From Thermotomaculum hydrothermale (GTDB lineage: Bacteria; Acidobacteriota; Holophagae; Thermotomaculales; Thermotomaculaceae): a DNA stretch of 64,000 bases. The notes below the pieces were generated by a model. It did not search any database. It saw nothing but the letters and a program-made list of their open reading frames with translations, and was not told where the DNA came from. The stretch covers positions 496,001-560,000 of the forward strand of contig NZ_AP017470.1 in assembly GCF_016592575.1 (NCBI RefSeq), in the 5' to 3' direction. Position 1 is the first letter of the stretch; the number at the start of each line of letters is the position of its first letter. Positions 59,992 to 64,000 of the stretch are shown piece after piece. A program made the translations under genes and the position numbers.

Positions 59992-61695
59992 TTACTCCTC
60001 GATAGAAAGGGTTTCTATTAGTGCAGGGTCAATGAGCATAGGCTTTTTACATAATTTAAACAAGGATTTTATTTTTTTGTTTAGTATTGTTTCGATAGAA
60101 GTTTTTGTCCCAAAATCTTCCTGCAAAAGTTCAAATAAGGATTTTTTTGCACTGAATTCTGTGTAATCTATTGATTTTAAATTTGCCCTCTTTTTTGCTT
60201 CAAGCAATGCATCGTGAAGTGTGCCAATTTTGTCAACAAGCTTTATCTGTAATCCCCTTGTGCCTGAGTAAATCCTTCCCTGTGCAATTGATTCAACATA
60301 GTTTAAGTCGAGTTTTCTTGCATCTGCCACCCTTTGTTTAAACACGCCGTAAATATCAAGCATATCTTTTCTTAACAATTCCTCTTCATCTGGAGTTATC
60401 TTTTTAAATGGTGATAGAAAGTCTGAGTATTTTCCTTTTTTTATTTCGTCAAAGTGCACTCCTATTTTTTTACTTAATTCTGTAATTTCTGGGATAAGGC
60501 TTACAACTCCAATTGAGCCGACAATTGAGTTTTTGTCAGCAATTATGTAATCTCCCCCACAGGATATATAGTATCCCCCTGATGCAGCCATATAGCCAAC
60601 TGAAACTATTACAGGTTTTTTCTTTGCAGCCCGCTTTAATTCCCTGTTTATTAACTCAGAAGCCAGCGCTGAGCCACCTGGTGAATTTACCCTGAAAACG
60701 ATTACCTTTACATTATCGTTATCTGCAGCTCTTCTTATTATGTCGCACATTGTATCAGCGGCAATTACATTTTTGTTGTTTCCCAAAAGGGAGGGCTCTT
60801 CTTCACCCATTACAATTTCACCTTCTGCCACAATAAGGGCAATTGGTTTTGTCCCAAAGCCGTCTGATATAGATTTTGCGTATTTGTTTATTTCAATAAC
60901 TGAATCGTATTTGTCTTCAATATTCTGTTTATACTCAAACATATCAACCAGACCTGCTTTTTTTGCCTCTTCTTTTGAGATAGAGAAGTATTTTCCGTCA
61001 TAGAGTTTTTTCTGAAATTCTTCTTTGTTGAATCCCCTTGACTCTGAAATCATTGAACAGATATTATTCCAGAAGGATTCAAAAAGCTCTGTTAATTCCT
61101 GCCTTAAATATTTTGACATTGAGTCCCTTACAAAGGGTTCTCCTGCTCCCTTGTAATTACCTATGTGGATTACGTTGAATTTTATTCCCAATTTTTCTTC
61201 AAGGAGGGTTCTGAAAAATGGTTGTGCACTGTAATATCCCCTTAAAGAAACATAACTTCCAGGGGTTGGATGCATAACCACTTTAGCGCCTTTGGGCACT
61301 AAAAAGTAATTCATACCTATCTGGTCATAGTAAACATAGACTTTTTTCCCGCTTTTTACTATGTTTTCCAGGGCGGTTCGCAATTCTTCAAGTTGAGCAA
61401 TATCCAAGGGCAACTCATTGCCGAACACTAACACTCCATTTACTCTGCTGTCAGCAGGGATTGTGTAAAGAGCTTTGATTATTTTGTGGAAGGGTATAGT
61501 TTTTTTGAATGGAATTAACGGTTCCCTTTCAGGTACTGGATTTTTAAATCTTACTTCTACAAGGGTGTTGTTTGATATTGTAGGTACTCCAGAGTAAAAT
61601 TTTCCAAGTGTTTTTCCAATAAAGTAAACAACCCCTACAAAAAACACAAAAATAATAATAAGGATTAATATTGTTTTTTTCGCTTTTCCTGCCAT
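59992..61695 (-). CDS. sppA: signal peptide peptidase SppA, 67K type
   Basis: 567 aa, the long bacterial form with two tandem ClpP-like halves. An N-terminal membrane helix (TILILIIIFVFFVGVVYFIG) anchors it. The general-base Lys lies in IHIGNYKGAGEPFVRDSMSK of the N-terminal half, and the nucleophile Ser in VGYMAASGGYYISCGGDYII of the C-terminal half, with VNSPGGSALASELINRELKR before it. It degrades cleaved signal peptides in the inner membrane. GGGGGAG precedes the ATG. It is the first gene of a two-gene unit with the S9 peptidase; the divergent neighbour is mreC. Confidence 0.94.
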   Translation of the reverse strand: MAGKAKKTILILIIIFVFFVGVVYFIGKTLGKFYSGVPTISNNTLVEVRFKNPVPEREPLIPFKKTIPFHKIIKALYTIPADSRVNGVLVFGNELPLDIAQLEELRTALENIVKSGKKVYVYYDQIGMNYFLVPKGAKVVMHPTPGSYVSLRGYYSAQPFFRTLLEEKLGIKFNVIHIGNYKGAGEPFVRDSMSKYLRQELTELFESFWNNICSMISESRGFNKEEFQKKLYDGKYFSISKEEAKKAGLVDMFEYKQNIEDKYDSVIEINKYAKSISDGFGTKPIALIVAEGEIVMGEEEPSLLGNNKNVIAADTMCDIIRRAADNDNVKVIVFRVNSPGGSALASELINRELKRAAKKKPVIVSVGYMAASGGYYISCGGDYIIADKNSIVGSIGVVSLIPEITELSKKIGVHFDEIKKGKYSDFLSPFKKITPDEEELLRKDMLDIYGVFKQRVADARKLDLNYVESIAQGRIYSGTRGLQIKLVDKIGTLHDALLEAKKRANLKSIDYTEFSAKKSLFELLQEDFGTKTSIETILNKKIKSLFKLCKKPMLIDPALIETLSIEE

Positions 61696-61808
61696 TTCTC
61701 CCCCTTTTTGTTAGTCATTTTGTTTTTACGACTTTAATTATAAATTGTTAAAGAAGATATTGGAAAATTTATTGTAAAATAAAGGAGAAAAAAATTAAGG
61801 AGATTAAC

Positions 61809-62618
61809 ATTAAACCGAAAACTCTATTTTTAATATTGCTAATTCTGAATTTAATAATAATTTCAATTCAAATTAGAGATGAGAAGGGTACCTATGTTGT
61901 AGAAAAGGCTATAGCCTCAATTACCCTTCCTATTCTTGAATTTGGGAAAAAAACTTCAAGCTTTGTTGTTGATTCATTTTACACCTATATTGCCAATGTA
62001 AACGGGCAAAAAAAATACCATGAATTGATAAATGAAATGAGAAAATTGAAGGCAAAACAGCAACTATGCAGAATGCTTGAAAATGAAAATAAAAAATTAA
62101 AAGGATTACTTTTAATAAAATACACATACAATTTTAAATTTATAGGAACAAAGGTTATAGACAATATGGCTTTTTCAGGGGTTAACATTATTACAATAGA
62201 TAAGGGGAAAAGGTCTGGAGTTAGAGAAAATTCTGCAGTTGTTGATGAAAAAGGAATTGTTGGAAGGGTGTGGAAGTTGTTTCCAAATCAAAGCCAGGTG
62301 CAACTTATTTCAGACAATTCAAGTGGTGTTGGTGTTGTAATCCCAGAAAGAGATGTTGGTGGGGTTTTAACAGGAACGGGAAACCTTTACTATGGGGAAA
62401 TAAAGTATATAAGCAAAGATGTTGAGATTAAAAAGGGAGACCTTGTATTTACTTCTGGCACAGATGGAATTTATCCTTCTAATCTTTTTGTTGGAAAGGT
62501 TGAGGAAGTATCAAAAGACAAGGATTTTTTTCTAAAAATTAAAGTTAGATTTGCAGCAAGTTTGTCTGCTTTGAGAAATCTGGTTGTAATGGTGCAGGAG
62601 AGTAAAGACAATGAGTAA
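61809..62618 (+). CDS. mreC: rod shape-determining protein MreC (apparent ATT start)
   Basis: Bitopic membrane protein that organises the elongasome between MreB, MreD and PBP2. From the ATT at 61809 it reads KPKTLFLILLILNLIIISIQ, a complete transmembrane helix, then a coiled coil (YHELINEMRKLKAKQQ) and the double beta-barrel (NIITIDKGKRSGVRENSAVV, GIVGRVWKLFPNQSQVQLIS, DLVFTSGTDGIYPSNLFVGK). No ATG, GTG or TTG precedes the helix; AAGGAG lies six bases before the ATT, which suits it as the start. The first TTG (61836) falls inside the helix and has no ribosome binding site. 269 aa is a normal length. The stop overlaps mreD. mreB is not adjacent upstream. Confidence 0.88.
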   Translation: MKPKTLFLILLILNLIIISIQIRDEKGTYVVEKAIASITLPILEFGKKTSSFVVDSFYTYIANVNGQKKYHELINEMRKLKAKQQLCRMLENENKKLKGLLLIKYTYNFKFIGTKVIDNMAFSGVNIITIDKGKRSGVRENSAVVDEKGIVGRVWKLFPNQSQVQLISDNSSGVGVVIPERDVGGVLTGTGNLYYGEIKYISKDVEIKKGDLVFTSGTDGIYPSNLFVGKVEEVSKDKDFFLKIKVRFAASLSALRNLVVMVQESKDNE

Positions 62619-63102
62619 TTCATTGATTGATAAAGCAAAAACAATATCCTTTCATGCATTGATAATTTTTGTTATTGTTTTTTTGCAATTTGTTTTTCTA
62701 AATATTATGCCAGGAAGGGCTAATGAAATTGATTTCTTTTTAATAGTGTCAGCTTTTTATATTTTAAGGATTGAGTACAAAATTGCTTTTCCCTTTTTAT
62801 TTATTGCAGTTTTTATTGATGAGATTGTTTTTCCAATTGCAAAGATAATTGGGCTAAAAACCCTTGCTGCTTTGATTTTAGCCTACATTTTGTTTCTGGT
62901 TTTTAAAAAAATGGTTTTAAAAGGCTGGTTGTTGTGTTTAACAATTGCTACATATTCGGTGATGGTTTTTATTTTTACTAAATTGCTTCTTGCTTTTTTA
63001 AATTATTCAGATTTGAGTTTCATTTTATCTGATTATATATGGCTATTTATCAACTCATTTTTAATAACCTGCATTGTAGGGAAAAAGTTTAATGTACGGT
63101 GA
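62611..63102 (+). CDS. mreD: rod shape-determining protein MreD
   Basis: 163 aa, almost entirely hydrophobic with about five transmembrane helices, as expected for MreD. Segments such as LIIFVIVFLQFVFLNIMPGR and FPFLFIAVFIDEIVFPIAKI fit the family, which is poorly conserved, so the call leans on position between mreC and the PBP2 gene. Start overlaps the mreC stop by 8 bases and its stop overlaps the next start by 11 bases. Confidence 0.85.
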   Translation: MSNSLIDKAKTISFHALIIFVIVFLQFVFLNIMPGRANEIDFFLIVSAFYILRIEYKIAFPFLFIAVFIDEIVFPIAKIIGLKTLAALILAYILFLVFKKMVLKGWLLCLTIATYSVMVFIFTKLLLAFLNYSDLSFILSDYIWLFINSFLITCIVGKKFNVR

Positions 63103-64000
63103 AAAGCACCCTTTAATTAAATTTAGAATTCTCTTTTTTTACATCACAGTGATAACTGTGTTTTCCCTATTGTTTGTACGATACTGGTACCTACAGGTTG
63201 TAAAGGGGGAATACTATTACAAAGCATCCAGAGAAAATACTTTAAGGGTTTTACCTTTAATTGCAAAAAGGGGAGAGATTTATGCAATGTCTGGTGAAAA
63301 GATAGCAACATACAAACCTGCCTTTAATATAATGCTTGATAGAAATAGGTTTAACAAAAAGCATATAAAAAAAATTGCTGAATTTTTGAAAATAGATGAA
63401 AAAGAGTTAAGAGAAAGAATTAAAAAATACTCAAATATCCCTCGCTATATATCTGTTGCAATTAAAGAAAATGTTTCTATTGAATTTCTTTCTTATTTTG
63501 AGGCAAGGAAGGCTGATTACCCGGAGTTGTTTGTGGATGTTGAGCCTTTAAGGTTTTACCCTTACAGGGATTTGGTTGCCCATGTTTTAGGATATATTGG
63601 TGAGCCTACAGTTCAAGAGTTAAAAAAAATAGGGGAATATACCTTTATAGGAAAATCTGGAATAGAGAAGGAGTATGACGAGATTTTAAGAGGTAAAAAC
63701 GGAATAAAAAGGCTTATTGTTGATTCAGGAAACAGGCTAAAAGAGGAAAAAATTGTAACAAAACCTGTCGATGGGAAAAAACTCACTCTTTCTTTAATTA
63801 TTCCATTGCAAGAACTAATAAAGACCCAGTTAAGGCAATATAAAGGTTGTGTAATTGTCAATAATGTTAATACAGGTGAGATTTATGCTTTATATTCAAA
63901 CCCATCTTTCGATCCGAATGTCTTTTCTTCAAGGTTTGAAAGAAAAAAATGGAAAAATTTGAAAAAGGCTAAAGGAAACCCTCTATTAAACAGGGCAATA
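63092..64000 (+). CDS. mrdA: penicillin-binding protein 2, N-terminal part (3' end outside window)
   Basis: The frame runs open from the ATG at 63092 to the window end, 303 codons. A transmembrane helix (FFYITVITVFSLLFVRYWYL) is followed by the PBP dimerisation region: LIAKRGEIYAMSGEKIATYK (RGxIxxR/D-like box), PYRDLVAHVLGYIGEPTVQE and IGKSGIEKEYDEILRGKNGI, the usual class B PBP2 segments. The transpeptidase domain starts near the end (GCVIVNNVNTGEIYALYSNP); its SxxK, SxN and KTG motifs lie beyond 64000. It overlaps mreD by 11 bases, giving mreC-mreD-mrdA order. It should be the elongation-specific peptidoglycan transpeptidase. Confidence 0.92.
   Translation, partial: MYGEKHPLIKFRILFFYITVITVFSLLFVRYWYLQVVKGEYYYKASRENTLRVLPLIAKRGEIYAMSGEKIATYKPAFNIMLDRNRFNKKHIKKIAEFLKIDEKELRERIKKYSNIPRYISVAIKENVSIEFLSYFEARKADYPELFVDVEPLRFYPYRDLVAHVLGYIGEPTVQELKKIGEYTFIGKSGIEKEYDEILRGKNGIKRLIVDSGNRLKEEKIVTKPVDGKKLTLSLIIPLQELIKTQLRQYKGCVIVNNVNTGEIYALYSNPSFDPNVFSSRFERKKWKNLKKAKGNPLLNRAI

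Overview
The window is 64 kb of AT-rich (roughly one third G+C by eye), tightly packed bacterial chromosome. The cell is diderm: it encodes a SPOR-domain protein, a TonB-type C-terminal domain, long-form SppA, many signal peptides and MreC/MreD/PBP2. Short gaps, ATGA overlaps and long polycistronic runs are the rule. Two Ser/Thr kinases, an FHA-GGDEF protein and very large secreted repeat proteins would suit an Acidobacteriota-like or other deep-branching, possibly thermophilic lineage, but no rRNA or clade marker is present, so this is only a suggestion. I saw no tRNA, rRNA, CRISPR array, insertion sequence or prophage.

Layout. 0-3.1 kb (+): SPOR protein (cut by the window edge), lipA, psd and a YprB-like exonuclease, each overlapping the next. 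3.3-8.0 kb (-): two exported proteins of unknown function. 8.0-8.5 kb: a long AT-rich divergent intergenic region with two inverted repeats. 8.5-21.4 kb (+): a secreted beta-helix protein, a membrane GGDEF protein, PIN-TRAM protein, TPR protein, trmL, pgi, ruvB, two Opp/Dpp-type ATPases, an FHA-GGDEF protein and a two-subunit aconitase-family dehydratase. 21.5-28.0 kb: a pseudo-receiver ORF joined by a frameshift-type site to a kinase-TM-TonB ORF, a small coiled-coil protein, a methyltransferase, an Smr protein, then (-) a phosphoglycolate-phosphatase-like gene and a second kinase. 28.1-34.5 kb (+): metG, carbamate kinase, an OTC-like protein lacking key catalytic residues, a frameshifted cyclic-2,3-diphosphoglycerate-synthetase-like NTPase and a DUF1015 protein. 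34.5-39.0 kb (+): phosphate transporter with its DUF47 partner, PlsC-like acyltransferase, small membrane protein, potassium channel and DUF192 protein. 39.2-53.4 kb (+): two giant secreted proteins, a lamin-tail repeat protein of 2406 aa and a subtilisin of 2269 aa, which share a C-terminal module and similar terminators. 53.4-56.8 kb (+): gamma-carbonic-anhydrase-like protein, aldehyde dehydrogenase, sodium:amino-acid symporter. 56.8-61.7 kb (-): aldo/keto reductase, S9 peptidase, SppA. 61.8-64.0 kb (+): mreC, mreD and the start of the PBP2 gene.

Most notable points: (1) a REC/kinase/TonB polypeptide split exactly at an A AAA AAG heptamer; (2) an arcC - OTC-like - cDPGS-like - DUF1015 operon in which the carbamoyltransferase has lost its carbamoyl-phosphate motif, a candidate for an undescribed pathway; (3) 222-bp in-frame repeats with no visible differences over about 2 kb in the subtilisin gene; (4) a shared, unrecognised C-terminal module of about 420 aa on the giant secreted proteins; (5) an apparent ATT start codon for mreC. 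Both frame disruptions lie at A6 runs, so indel errors in the sequence must be excluded before either is taken as biology.
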